Source: Parelaphostrongylus tenuis
Lineage: Eukaryota > Nematoda > Chromadorea > Rhabditida > Metastrongylidae
Length of the DNA stretch: 64,000 bases
Reading direction: 5' to 3'
Assembly (NCBI GenBank): GCA_019055375.1
Contig: JAHQIW010000877.1
Coordinates: 45,024 to 109,023 of the forward strand
Shown in pieces: positions 22,330 to 33,513 of the stretch. The notes below the pieces were generated by a model. It saw nothing but the letters and a program-made list of their open reading frames with translations. It was not told the origin of the DNA and ran no database searches. The first letter of the stretch is position 1, and every line of letters starts with the position of its first letter. A program made the translations under genes and the position numbers.

Positions 22330-22835
22330 ACGACGGCCTGCCAACGATATACAAGCTTCCGCATCTGCTGAAAAGCCATTTACCGATCCTTCAATCAAAA
22401 AACTCCTGGCATGCTTCTTCAGTTTGACCAAATGTCTCTAATTCGCTTTGACGCATCGAATGTTTCATTGAGCTAAATCGGTGCTTAGGAGGGCGCAGCA
22501 TCTGGGCTGTGGAGTGAGTACGGCAAAACTTCCTCTTTCACCGATTCATCAATGACTTTCCTTAGTTCTCTTTTGCGGTGTGAGGTTTGGCATTGTTTTG
22601 CTTCAACACCGCTGTTTCGAAGAATCAAATTCGGGTACTTTTCGCTCAACGCATCGTTGACTCGGTATAGCTACCGCGCAGAGGGAATTTTTATGGAAAT
22701 ACTCCTGAGATATCCATGATTTTCTTTGCCCCAGCAAACACGAGCTTGATGGTAAAAGTTTGCTTTGTATAACTAGTGTAATAGTGATCGCATCGGTGGC
22801 TAATGTTTTGTCAGTGTAGCCTTCCTCAAAGCCGT
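22330..22835 (-). pseudogene. mariner transposase C-terminal relic, copy 1
   Basis: Minus-strand pieces follow the order of a mariner catalytic domain. A KLVFAGAKKIMDISG block lies near 22,730. VLKQNNAKPHTAKEN near 22,590 stands where mariners have a catalytic Asp before NA(R/K)PH, here Asn. A block near 22,500 has HSPDAAPS (mariner YSPDLAPSD). Then FDASKRI, MAFQQMRKLVYRWQAVV close the domain near 22,340 (usual ending: LPxRWxKxI). Stops and frameshifts throughout, and the second catalytic Asp is lost. Confidence 0.85.
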
Positions 22836-22910
22836 TTATTGCTATGATATCCATTAAATATTTATAGACCAGCCGCACTCCTAACATATTCTCATGATTT
22901 TACTATAGCT

Positions 22911-23034
22911 CGACACTGCGTTGAACAAATCTGAACTTTGAATTTGTTGAGGGTGCTAAGAATGATTTTCTTCTTAGTACTTTGGCACAAGAGATATATT
23001 GCGACTGAACTGTAAGAGATGAATCTGTCGTTCC
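22911..23034. other. junction between mariner end and RTE fragment
   Basis: Short AT-rich spacer, parallel to 38,690-38,790 in the second composite copy. Confidence 0.4.
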
Positions 23035-23550
23035 ACTAATTCCCCCTTCCGAAATTCAGCATACTATTTCATCAGTGAAAGAACAGAGTAACACTCGGTT
23101 CAGACAGGATTAGACCAGAACACCTTAAAAACCTACCGTCCACCTCTCACCAACCCTTTGCTCTTCACTCGCTACCTGTCAGAATGAAGGCTCACAATAA
23201 ATGGAAACCAGCCTAGAGCATGTTGTTGTTTAAAAGGGTAGATCTTCACGACAAAGGCACCATATCGCAATCTCGCTTGCTGTCCGATGTGTGTAAACTC
23301 TTTAATCAAATCGCCGTAAACAGGATTGACAGAACGCTGGATGATGACACCTATGCGAGCATGCAGTGTTTTCGAAAAGGATTTAGTACCATAGACCACA
23401 TCGACGCGATTACAAGGCTCATTGAGGTTTCACAAAAATACAAACTACCGCTTTGCGTCGCTTTCGATGATTCGGAGAGAGCTTTTGATTTAGTGGAACA
23501 GACGCTGTTACAGAGGCCCTAGATAACCAAGATGTCCTTACTCGGTACAA
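23035..23550 (+). pseudogene. RTE-clade LINE reverse transcriptase relic, copy 3
   Basis: Plus-strand pieces of the RT N-terminal half: RTE-like words for ..EIQHTISSVKEQ.. (23,053), CKLFNQIAVNRIDRTLDDDT (23,295-23,350), GFSTIDHIDAITRLIEVSQK then YKLPLCVAFDDSERAFD (23,380-23,490), ending ALDNQDVLTRYKS. It stops before the catalytic FADD region. Parallel to 38,790-39,305 in the second composite copy, so it was present before that duplication. Confidence 0.8.
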
Positions 23551-23557
23551 GTCGGCT

Positions 23558-23622
23558 GAACCGAGGTTACTGACAAGTCCCGGTAGTGCACAGGCTCTTG
23601 TATAGCTCTTAGACCTTAGTGG
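23558..23622 (+). ncRNA. hammerhead ribozyme relic (HHR2)
   Basis: CTGACAA (23,570-23,576, G8 changed to A), then GTCCCGGTAG, a damaged GAAA (GTGC), and stem III ACAG/UUGU with loop GCUC followed by A (cleavage point before tagctctta). Related to the better copy at 48,266. Inactive by sequence. Confidence 0.55.
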
Positions 23623-23867
23623 CTTAAACATGATATATCCTTATCAGAGTATCCTTTGAGCGAGGTTTATAAAGAAGTTGTCGAATGGAGAGGTATGGAA
23701 GTACAGAAATTATAGGATACGACGCAAAAGCACCGGGAAAACTAGCGATAATTTGCTTTCCAATGCCATATCGTTAACTTATTTTCATGTATAACAATTT
23801 ATGCCGAGGTTTTCTGCACTTCAAAAGCGTTGTCTTAGAAAGGCGTTAGCGCAGTATTAGTTTAACA

Positions 23868-24063
23868 CAAAGAAGAGAAATGCATTTCATAGCTCCATTC
23901 GATAAAATGCAGTGAGCAGAAATTAGCCACTTCAAAAATTAAAGAGTTATAGCTTGGCATTGCTTTTGATCAACCTGACGTTTAGTGCCACCTGTATCTT
24001 GTCCAGATGTCTGCACTGCAATTCTTGTTACATGTCTTTGTCTAAATTTGTAAAATTATCTGC
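23868..24063 (-). other. conserved open frame downstream of peptide gene
   Basis: Minus-strand frame with RQRHVTRIAVQTSGQD then (after one frameshift here) EVANFCSLHFIEWSYEMHFS and SLC-stop. The same frame is open at 39,612-39,815 and nearly so at 47,255-47,450, with conservative changes (A/E, Q/H, K/L). It may be a last exon of an unidentified transcript. Alternatively it is chance openness in a young duplicate. Confidence 0.3.
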
Positions 24064-24249
24064 TCCAACGTATCTCCCTCATAATATCCGAAAATCAAAA
24101 AGTCTACTCAGTTTGGTATCCTATGCATTGGCTGTATACCAAAACACCGCGTTTCTTTACTCCATGACGTGTGGAAATCTCTTAGTGATTGAAGTTTGTA
24201 CAACTTTCCTGCCTCGGTTAAATCCAAAAGGTATTGTTACCAGTTTCAG

Positions 24250-24440
24250 CTAAGTGTCCCAGCAACACGGTGGAGGTGCTTTTGTGGCTGAGAACGCGAA
24301 CATCTGCGGCGGTGTCAATATCGTCGGAAATTTTGTCGCAGGAATGAAATGTGCAAATATCAACTCAAAAGTGGAGTCTTTTCTACGTTTGATTTGGCAG
24401 TTCACTTCGTCTAACGTCACTGCCTGTCCGCTCAACAAGT
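24250..24440 (-). other. conserved exon-like frame next to peptide gene
   Basis: About 40 bases after the stop of the peptide gene on the same strand, a frame of ~60 codons begins after gcggacag (a possible splice AG). It contains DEVNCQIKRRKDSTFELIFA then HFIPATKFPTILTPP. The frame is kept in RepA copies 2 (40,060-40,245) and 3 (46,815-47,010, one stop). Differences fall often at third codon positions (gtg/gtc, aac/aat, tgc/tgt, ttt/ttc, ccg/cct), which hints at coding. Function unknown. Confidence 0.35.
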
Positions 24441-24477
24441 CAGTTCAGTTTATGAATCTTTACTTCAACAACACTTA

Positions 24478-24836
24478 TCATTGAGAATATTCCCAGATTG
24501 TTGTGCATTCGCATTTCTCACCGTTGCACTCTCCATTGCCACGCCCCTGAAAAGTTTTGATCAAAAAATAAAAAATGAGAAGAAAATTTAATAAGTGGTG
24601 TTGTTCTCGGTATATCTTTGTGGTGGAGGTGTGCGTGTGCAGGTATGTGTGCAATTTCGAAATAAAAATGATCACGTAACCAAAGTTAAATTCTAATAAA
24701 CTCATCTCACCTCTCGCATGCATTTTTCATTGCATTTATTAGATCCGTCTGATGAAGGACATAATGCATCGAAGTCAGTTCCCGCGACTACAGTGAGCAC
24801 CATAATAACGCAAAGAAGAACTCCTTTTTGAAGCAT
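24478..24836 (-). CDS. secreted six-Cys CS-alpha-beta (defensin-like) peptide, two exons
   Basis: Exon 1 is 24,836-24,711 (42 codons) and exon 2 is 24,546-24,478 (22 codons plus TGA). The 164-base intron begins gtgag and ends acttttcag, and the phase is 0. The 64-residue product has a hydrophobic leader (residues 4-18, likely cut near 19-20) and six cysteines at 26, 35, 39, 49, 54 and 56. The spacing C-x8-C-x3-C-x9-C-x4-C-x-C with CxxxC, CxC and a GEC (GxC gamma-core) at 47-49 is the CS-alpha-beta signature of defensins and of structurally related scorpion toxins. Nematodes have such antimicrobial peptides (ASABF and drosomycin-type cremycins), so a secreted immune or competitive role is inferred, not shown. 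Two paralogues lie in the other RepA copies. A tag before the ATG could serve as a trans-splice acceptor. The start is set by the leader and by alignment to copy 3. Confidence 0.75.
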
Positions 24837-27800
24837 ACTACAATGCGAATTTTTTAGATGGAAATGTTTAGATTTCACGCTAGAGTACGTAATCAGTCCA
24901 GTCGCCCATAAATTTCAGTTCAGTGAATAATGCGTCATAAATTTATTATATCGAAATACTTCAATGCAATTCTTCGATCAGATACGTAAAAGAAAAGCCA
25001 TCGTTGACCTGTATTAGCAGTGCGCGTTGATGCAAAAGTTGCTTCAACACAACAGTGATTTACTTAAGACGGTATGGCTGGGAGCGTCGGTAGAATACTA
25101 AATGTGCGTGGCATAATTGTTGTTTATATGCCTCACTACGCTTACTCCAACAAAAAATCATTCTGGTCTTTTAGGCTCTTTTATAGTGGACTATTTATTT
25201 AATCTCAGTGAACTAGCAAGTCCGTACGACAGAACTGGTTATGAATTTTTATAGAAAAGAAATGGTAATGTGAAATCTTATTAAAACAAGGAATAAATTC
25301 ACAACAACTGAATATTTGCTGCAAAATGTGGACCAGATTACCAGCTCTATTTCATGTCTCGAAGAGTGCAATGAGTCCCAAATATGTAGTGGGTTGATAA
25401 CTGACAAGAGGGGCGAGTCTACATAAGTCAGCTTCACTCCTTCTAGATAACTATTTGAACATTTTATTCGGACATCCTATACTACAAATGCTCACTCCGA
25501 ATGAATAGGTTGTTTGCTCTTTTTGTAGAATTCAAGATTTGAAATCATCAGAAGAGTAATATATGTCGTTGTCACGAAGAAGAGCAATCTTTGGCGGCTT
25601 TCATTCTACGAATTTTGATTGCAACGCTGGACAAATTCGTGCATATCACGCTCATTATTTCACAGACAGAATAGAGCAATGTAAAATAAAGCTGGTGTTA
25701 GTAACGACTGGCGACCGACATTAACAGGGTTTTATATGGAAAGCGAAAGTCAACATATTTTCTTCTGTAATGCTATTTCGTCTGATTTCGACGACTTCTA
25801 TCAACAGCGGAGCATTTGCTTTCGAATGATTAAGATGAGATAATGTCAGTATGTTTATCAGCAAGACATACGGAATGAATTTCAATTTATTGAATTTCCA
25901 CCATATGGACAACTCTCACAATGCCAGGAATATTCTATAGAGCCATAAAAATAATCATATTCACTCTTCCGTCTACATCTTCATGCAAATCCTACTCGGA
26001 AAAGACAATGAGGGAATGTGAAATTGTGTTGTTAATTAGAAGATTCAAGAAAATTCTACATGTCGGATCATAGTAACATAAGCTCTGACCCCATAAGGTA
26101 CAACTGCACAAAATTTTGATTTAGGTTCATTAAGTTAAAGTGTCTTCCAGTCACTTAGACAGGGAGTGGTCATGGAAGCTTCGGACTAAAATAGAGCTGT
26201 TAGATTAAGTAGACAAAGGTCTTCTGAAAACCATTTGGTAATTCTCCACCATACTTACACTTCAGACATGACATAGCCACTGTCACGAACGGAGCTAATC
26301 GATAGGCTGATTTTATAGTTTGAAAGTCCTTCCAGGATTTATGCTCAATCATCGATCAGCATACAGAACAACGAAAACATTTCTGCAGTTAGCTGGAAAA
26401 TTAGACTAATAGGTTTACAAATCACTTGGTGAAGTGATCACATGCTAATTCTCTAGTTTGGATATAAAGGGATTCTGAATGACAGATATTCAGAGCTCCC
26501 AAATTCTCAGTTTGAGTAAGTTAACGATATTAAGATCCGACCAACTGAATACCCACCAAAAGCTCTATAGCTGCTCGTTGGTGATATTGCTAAACTTGGA
26601 AAAAACATTTTTACAAACCCGGTACTGCCTATAATGGTGGAATTCTATCATACTGCATAACTATTGGAATATTGGTCGCCATCAAAAATTATTTTGCTTC
26701 ATCTATCTCAATCGAGAAAACTATGACATGAGTATGAGTTTCGCACAATCTGATGATCACCAACGCGGTTGTCACAGTTCTTCACAAAGACTCCAGAAGA
26801 AGGATATAATAACTAACAAGCTCATTTGGCTTATCAGAGCCTACTAAACCGCTCCTGTTTTCAACGAAGAAGTCGGCATGGCTTGGACATCTAAGAACTT
26901 TAAAAACGACTTGAAGGAATGGATTTATTTACAACTACACGTCTCTTTCGTTGGATAATTTTCGAGGTACTTATCACATAAAAAATGAACCATGGTTTGG
27001 TTATCTTTAGAAGTGTATGCCCTGGAAGCATACGGCCCATACTAATACTAGAAAAAAAGCGAAAATGCTTTGACAGAAGAAGCTGTTCTTAGAATGTATT
27101 TGCCACTGTGTTTTAATGGACATGAGAGGACGTATGCCAGTTTTGAATGACAATCATTTTCTCAAAACTGAGTACAAACAACGCTAAGTTGCTTCTTGAG
27201 CGTAACAAAGTCTGTATGTCAAATCTTCTAGGACCATTCATCACATCCGATCACAGTGTCGAGTTACGTGACTTTAAAAGCGACCGCCAGCATTAAGCAA
27301 ATCAGACTTGCTATTTGCAGCATCCAGCAATGAGAAGTTGTGGATGCAGTAGCTCAGATATCGTGTAACAACAAGTCATAATCTGCCACTTATAAGTATC
27401 AGAATTTAGTGACTGAGGCAACAAACTCATCTTATAACCTATGTGAATTTCTATTTATTGTTCTCATTGTCTATTTAAGACAGTACATCAACGATATGTT
27501 AGAAATGCTGCGTATTTACGGAGGGGTTTGAGTGCAAGAATGGCGTAGAAAAGACTTTACAGTCAAAAAATTCAAATCCAATGACAACTGCTTCAACATC
27601 AAGATGCACTGAAAATAGAATACTTTAGGGAGGAGCCATATATATGACCCTTTGAAAAGCCGCTGATATGGATGAAAAGAAAATAAACGTATAGAATAAT
27701 TTTGCGAACGGTGCGCTCTACCCAATAGAGGTTTAGGCTGCTGAAGAAGTCTGGCTCCGATTTGCTAGCCTCGAATGGATGGTGGAGTTTATCTGCTGAT

Positions 27801-27948
27801 TGCACGGAGAAGAAAATCGTTCACCTTGCTAGAAGAAAACACCTATGAGCATCAATCTAAGTTTAGCCACCACTGTAATGACTGCGATACTGTCGAATTG
27901 AATTAAAACATCTTTTAAGAAGCGATCATCGACTTATATTCAGCAGCG

Positions 27949-28266
27949 ATGGGCGATCAAAATGTCATCTCTTCACACCTACTATATCTCATGACAGCAT
28001 CATTGGGAGCTCTCACAATAATTCGATGTGCCATAAAACAGACGGATCAGTCACTTGATCGAATTCGGCCCCAGGATCACAGATCACTCATAACATCCAG
28101 TTTGGAAAGATGGTGGCTGGCTTATTTAGATCGACGGCAATATTGGATTAATAGACCTGACGGCGGTCGTAAGCCATTGAATATATTACAAATGTCTTTG
28201 ACGAAGCTCCATGAGGTCGTGTACATAGCGCATAAGCGAGAGACTATTTTATGCCAAAAGTTTTAA
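27949..28266 (+). other. open frame in RepA, 105 codons, unknown
   Basis: Open frame containing RPQDHRSLITSSLERWWLAY and NRPDGGRKPLNIL. The inverted RepA copy (43,765-44,060) keeps pieces of the same reading (RRQY, RPDGRRKPLNIL, RETIQCQK) but has stops. No domain is recognised. It may be an ancestral exon or a chance frame. Confidence 0.2.
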
Positions 28267-29489
28267 TTTTAACTAACACATTTGTTGAAAAATTTCTTCT
28301 GTTCAACTATATTGCTAAGGTGTCTTCATTTACTGTCCTTCTTTACTTAGGTTACCAAAACTACTCAGTGAGTGAATTGAACTCAGAGAACGTCAGTGAT
28401 TGCATTAAGAATTATTTATGCTTTGTACAAAGCATATTTTAGCGTTGAAATCCATGAACATTTAATGAGGTCCTAATTAGAAACTGTTCAACATATGCTG
28501 GAGACGCCAGTCGAATCAGTGGTTGGACTTCTCATCTCACTGAGTCATCATCTCGGCTCACTTTTTTCTTCCTACTGTGTGTTTAAACCAAGCCATCGCT
28601 ACCAAATTGTGATATCGTACTCTGGCTTGTGACATAATTACGCAATGGAACGACTTAAAACTGGATGAGATCTGATGAAACTGGTTTGTTAGGTAAGATA
28701 AGATCGTAGCTATGAACTTTGGAATGCAAGGTCTCCACCAGCAGAACACTAGCGGGGTTGTATTACTGTATACAAAAGAAATCTTTGGTATGTTCTATTC
28801 AATGTCTTTTCGACACTATTAGGTAGAACTGTGCAAGCAGCATTCTTTATTTAAAAGGCAACATAGAGTAGAAAACAATGAAGAAGGTGTTGATAAGACT
28901 AACGACCAAATTTGCTGGTTTTTTTATACAGAACGAAGGTTAACATATTTTCTGGTACAGTGCTATTTCGTTTGATTCTAATGACTTTTCTAAGCAACAA
29001 GACCTTTGCTATTGAATGATTAACATGCAATAGTGTCAGTTTGGTCATTAGCGATGAACGTAGGATAAAAATTCAATTTATTGAACTACCGGTGATCATT
29101 ATTGCATTACCAGGCCAGTTTTCGAAAGTTTAAGGAAGAAATATATACTCTCTATCGTTTACAACGTCTTTGATCAGGTTGCCCTCAGCAAGAAATCAGA
29201 AACCTCAAAGACAGAAAACCCGCCATTTATTTCGAAAAAAATCTGCTTGAGAGCAATTTCAACGTGAAGCCTTGAATTCCATAGTGCAACTTATATCACA
29301 TTTTGTCATAGGTTTATGAATTCAAAAGCATTTTGAAACCACTAAGACAGAACGATCAGAAAGTTTTGCATTTAAAGAGCCACTACTTTCTAAGCCGCTC
29401 AATCACCATTGAAATAAAATTACATTTCAAGAATTACATTCCCTTTTCTCCTACTCGCTCTTCCTTTTCGTATACAGACTAAAACTCTT

Positions 29490-31400
29490 CTGAAAGATAT
29501 ATATAGAGCGGTATTAGAGCAAAGAGAAAATTGCGTTGCACACTCGAACTTGACTCGTCTCTTGATCTTTATGGCGAGTTTATTGGCCAATATGAAACAA
29601 AAAATTCTGTGAATTTAGGAGTGAAGGACAAAGTCTCCTCTACAATTCTTCAACAAACAGTGTGAAAATTTTCTGAAAAGAGACAAAATTGTTGAGCAAG
29701 TAAGGTGAATCGTGCGGTTCTTGAATGACGCTCTTTTTCAAAGCGGTAGGTGAAATCGTTTCTTACAGCGTCACTCATCCGAGTATTTTTCCTCTTCCAA
29801 GGAAAACTTCTGAGCTTTGTATTAGAACGTAAAGAAGACCTTGTTCTATCGTTCTACGGATACACAAATTATTTTCTCATTCACATGCCGGTAATCTCCA
29901 TAAAGACCGTTCCAGAAACCAGTCTTAGCATCGAGATTTCTGAGATTTGGGCTATCGAATGGCTTCCAGTAAATCATGAATATTTTTAGATTCGATGGTT
30001 ATTGCTTTAATGCCAAAACCTATGAGAAGACCTAATATGATCTGCTTGTCCTCCAATTGAGTGGCATCCTTATTTTCTGGAATATAATTTGTGAAAAGCC
30101 GAGCCAGTGCTTTTGAACAAGTGAAATTTCATCCCAGATCTAGCACGCGCTCGCAAACCACTTCTTAGAGGGCAAGTAAGGGAAGAGATTTCCGGAATGC
30201 GTTAAAGTCAGTGTACATAGCTGCCGTTAAATGACATATTCATCCTGACGCTCAGGCAGTGGAGTCGATGGTGAGATCGGTGTAGATGATATTGCCTTTT
30301 TTCTACTGATAAAAATAAGGTGAAAATAAGATTCCTTTTTCAGTACGTCATACCCTCCTTGCCTTTGCTTTGTCGCTCCATTTCCGCTCCTGATTTTTTT
30401 GTTAATCATTGAGGCTACGTTATCTTTAATAAACAACAGGTGTCCAACCTTTGATGATAGTTTACAATCGCTGTAGATCGCAATTGGAGTGATTGTGGCT
30501 ACACAGCGGACTATGTGTGTTTATGAGCTTATATCCACTTTTTACAACAAACTGTGTGCATATTCTTTCCGTCCAAAGTATATGCCATACTGTGCCGTCC
30601 AGTAGTCTTGGTGAGTGCGCAAAAATCTGCGGTGCAAAAAAAACATTTGTTAAATTTCATTCTATTCGGTCGAGCTGGCCTATTCAACGGTCTAATAAAA
30701 AATTGGAACTCAAAAATATTTGACGAGCGTAAGAGTGGACATCAATCAGCAGCGATGTCGGTCATGAAGGTAAGAATAGTTTTATGATTTGGCCTATAAA
30801 AGCGAAACACTCTGTAGTTGGTCTGCAAGTGATGAATACAGTAGACATAAATATTTGAGATTTCTTTGCGACGGAGCTTCATGGTAAATCTAGTGACTGC
30901 GTTTGCAGGTCTGCTCTTCGTTGATACTTATACATTGCTGTACTTGTATTAATTCCGAGCTGATGTGTCGCGACTTATTACTATTCCGACTTCTCTTACT
31001 GCTACCACTTGCCGATCATCACAGTGTTTGAAGAGTAATACTTCTCCAGTTGTCTCAAAATGTGCCACACAGAAAAAAAATTGCACATCCCGAAGGGATT
31101 TTTTAGAGTTTTTGCAAACATCCTGCATCTTCAGCCTACAAAAACAATTTTTTTCTAAAGCATCAACACATTAATGATAGAATCAATCTCTTCCATGCAT
31201 ATCATGGTTCTTTTGGTGCACAAAGCCTTCTCCTAAGGTGGTGATGCTTTTTTCAAATGCTGATCAACGAAATGAAGCAGTTATATTGCTCTTTCAGAAT
31301 CTTTTTGCTGTCTCAAAGTCTATTTTTTCCAATTATGATAATGTGTATCATTGGCTCACTTCCCAGTGCTGATATCAATTCGTGTTATCTTGCCTAGAAT
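29490..31400 (+). repeat. RepB segment, copy 2
   Basis: Starts with the tatatatagagcggtattag word also at 33,858 and (inverted) 61,785, and continues parallel to RepB copy 1 from 29,975 (agattcgatggttattgct). It ends before the mariner N-terminal part. At 30,493-30,609 an exon-like frame with hydrophobic start (SGLCVFMSLYPLF) ends at a good donor (cttg/gtgagt). The same donor is kept at 19,527 and 36,402. A candidate acceptor (tttgcag) is at 30,911-30,917. These look like remains of a small spliced gene. Confidence 0.75.
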
Positions 31401-31739
31401 CAACAAAGTGGTATCCAACGGTAGACCGCATTGTCAAACTCAAGAACACTTTTTAGCAGAATTCTGCGATACTACCACAATGATTTACAAAATCAGATGC
31501 AATTTCTTTCGTTAATTAGCAGAAATGAAAAGGTTTTACTCTTGGCTTTTGAACGTAAATACTGTCATGAAAGATGGATGAAAAAAATGACTATCAAAAA
31601 AGAAAGTGCATGGGTAAGTGCTATTTGTATTTGTGGGAAGTTTTTATGATATTCGACATTTTATGAAATTAAATGTTTTGTCTAATCAAAAAAATTGATT
31701 GATAGATATTTTTGAACCATGAATGTGATCTGTTTTGAG

Positions 31740-31805
31740 CACTTATACAGTGCAGTACACGCGTTTCGACCTTGCAGCCTCGTTAGTACCACGAAGACAT
31801 ACGGA
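31740..31805 (-). ncRNA. hammerhead ribozyme relic (HHR1)
   Basis: Minus strand CTAACGA (G5 to A), stem II GGCU/GGUC with GCAA, GAAA, ACGC/GUGU, A. Core mutation makes it inactive. It is a solitary fragment adjoining unassigned sequence (31,805-32,080). Confidence 0.65.
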
Positions 31806-32079
31806 TCAGTCAGTTGCGCAGGAGATATTCTCTGCTAAGAGTGACCAGCCCATAATATCTACACGCGCTACTAAGAAACATCTCAGAATAAATAGTGGCA
31901 AATAGAAACGTTCTAGCGTAGGAAGAGAGGAGTCAAAACAAACGTCGGTGGTGCATGGGATAGAGCTCGCGTCCCGGACTAGGTAGAATTCTTGTTCAAG
32001 CCTCGCTTGAAGCAAGTGATTTGCTCAACGCTTTACATCATATAGTATGATATAACATCAAACTAATGTTAGAAGAGCT
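31806..32079. other. unassigned spacer
   Basis: No feature recognised. Confidence 0.35.
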
Positions 32080-32400
32080 AAAATGAGCCGTTCTACACGC
32101 CAGGATATCGAAAATAAGGTAGGGCGGACACATGATGCGCTCCAACGACAACCGATGGACGAGAGCCGTTACTGACTGGATTCCCCGCGACGTCAAGCGC
32201 TCTAAAGGAAGACCACTGACCCGTTGGTCCGACTTCTTCACGAAAGCGATAGAAGAAAGATATGATGCTCAGCGAATCCCTAGAGCGAGGAGGACCCACT
32301 GGGCTACTCTTGCACGCGATAGGGAAAATGGAAGAGTTGCTGGTACCCGCTCGAGTCACTCGACGATCAACGGGACGACAGGTAATACAGGTGAATTAAT
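32080..32400 (+). pseudogene. RTE-clade LINE C-terminal fragment, copy 5
   Basis: Reads ARISKIR, then NDNRWTRAVTDWIPRDVKRS (32,144) and WSDFFTKAIEERYDAQRIPR (32,227), ARRTHWATLARDREN (32,286). This is nearly identical to the C-terminus of the young copy at 48.9-49.9 kb. Heavily 5'-truncated, as is usual for LINE insertions. The 3' end shows gacaggtaatacaggtgaa (32,380). It joins directly to an HHR1 unit. Confidence 0.88.
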
Positions 32401-32625
32401 TTTTAGCGTGGTCTTAAGAGAACACTCAGAATAAGCGGTTCGTCGTCGCCTACCTCTCTAGAGGAGGATGTGGGGGCTCCGAGGGGATTGGCTGGAGAGG
32501 AGGAGCTTGCCCAACTGACGAGGCTGCAATGCCGAAACACGTGTATCGGGCTGTACAGGAGCCCATAATAGTCTACATGACATATTGGCTCAAATAATAA
32601 TCTTGAGATAATCTTAAGAAAACAT
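32400..32625 (+). mobile_element. HHR1 ribozyme element, single unit
   Basis: Plus-oriented HHR1 unit starting with agcgtggtcttaagagaaca and ending gacatattggctcaaata. Shares cctctctagaggaggatgtg with 21,395 and (mirrored) 63,175. It abuts the end of RepB copy 3 (inverted mariner side). Confidence 0.75.
32503..32572 (+). ncRNA. hammerhead ribozyme (HHR1), core complete
   Basis: CTGACGA (32,515-32,521), stem II GGC/GCC with loop UGCAAU, GAAA (32,534-32,537), ACAC/GUGU, GUA with cleavage after A32,545. Stem I GCCCAA/TCGGGC has one mismatch. No core base is lost. Confidence 0.8.
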
Positions 32626-33004
32626 TCGAAACATGTTACAATGTTATATTGAATGTTTGTAGCGAGATCTAGAAAACAGTCATTTGGCGAGGATGTCTAC
32701 ATAGTCACTACTAGCCGTAATCCATCGTGTGCAGAATTGGCTGTAACACAACATCACGTGCTATCACCATAACATCTCCACATCCCTGCTATGAGGTACG
32801 GTACAGCTTGAGGAGTATGGCTCATGTTGAGCTTCTGAGAAGAAACAAATGACAAGTTCTTCAATAACTCTCAATGTTGCTGAGGTCTGTCCTTTTAGTC
32901 AGTAATATTATTTTGTCTCTAACTGTGATTCCAAACTTGATCTAAAAATACAAAAATTTATTTTTCTTAGTAATCGGTATTATTGAACAGTCTAAATAAA
33001 TAAA

Positions 33005-33345
33005 TAACCAATCGCCCTTGCGTCAGTTCTTATCTGCACCTTTCCGAATCTTGGAGTTCTGCTCGTCTGAACCTTGAAAATCATCGGCCATGTCACCGTT
33101 TGACAAAGTCCAATCTTCCTCAATCGCTTCAATCATTGCTTCTTCATCAGTTTCGCGCAGTCTTCCGGTTCCTGATTGATCGGTCAAATCAATATCTCCA
33201 ATGAGAAATTTTGTAAACTATACATAGACAGTAGTTCTACCCATATCTTGGCTGCCTTCTATTGATGTTGTCATGTGCAGTTTGAAAATTGTGCTCCACT
33301 TGAAGTTCATAAAACAGTAAGCTGCGCGCGACTTCCCGTGACGCC
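33005..33345 (-). pseudogene. mariner transposase N-terminal relic, copy 2
   Basis: Minus-strand reading SREVARSLLFYELQVEHNFQ then TAHDNINR, a stop, and RLRETDEEAMIEAIEEDW followed by TLSNGDMADDFQGSDEQ. This is the mariner helix-turn-helix region, including the linker to the second DNA-binding helix set (LSxGDLxDDF). It extends farther than the other two copies. No catalytic domain follows. Confidence 0.85.
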
Positions 33346-33513
33346 CCCCATTGCTGGACAAGTAGTTTGGAATTTGAAATTTGCTTTTTTATGAAAAATT
33401 TTGTTTTCCTGGATCAAGTTCAGTAAGCTAGTTGGAGGCCTGATAAGTCTTCTCATAAGTTTTGGCACTTTGGGGTACTTCTAATGATCCGTCTTCACAG
33501 TGCTTCTTCCTCC

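Larger units (their letters stand above)
21571..22910 (-). mobile_element. mariner element, 3' half, copy 1
   Basis: Begins with a terminal-repeat-like aaggttggtaggtcaatggc at 21,570 and runs into the C-terminal transposase coding on the minus strand. It is parallel to 37,745-38,720 over its whole length, except for an HHR1 insertion at about 21,853-22,275 that copy 2 lacks. The 5' half is missing. Confidence 0.7.
23545..29480 (+). repeat. RepA segment, copy 1 (longest)
   Basis: Defines RepA in its plus orientation. It matches 39,300-42,480 (same orientation, covering 23,545-26,650) and, inverted, 42,490-45,300 (covering 29,470-26,690) and 45,840-47,770 (covering 25,450-23,540). About 75-85% identity by eye. 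It carries the intact CS-alpha-beta-like peptide gene on its minus strand. No transposase or RT coding is recognised inside. The rest (25,500-29,480) has no other gene that I can name. Confidence 0.8.

Noticed and set aside
24735..24785. Hammerhead-like CTGATGAAGGAC...TCGAAGTC on the plus strand
   Set aside because: It is antisense to exon 1 of the secreted peptide gene, over the first Cys region. The GAAA is imperfect, there is no usable stem III, and RepA copies vary in a way explained by the peptide codons.
25249..25437. Cys-containing plus frame at 25,330-25,430 (SISCLEECNESQICSG) as another secreted peptide
   Set aside because: Cysteines are not kept in RepA copy 2 (changed to Ser and Arg), no leader exon or splice acceptor is visible, and the substitution pattern does not favour coding.
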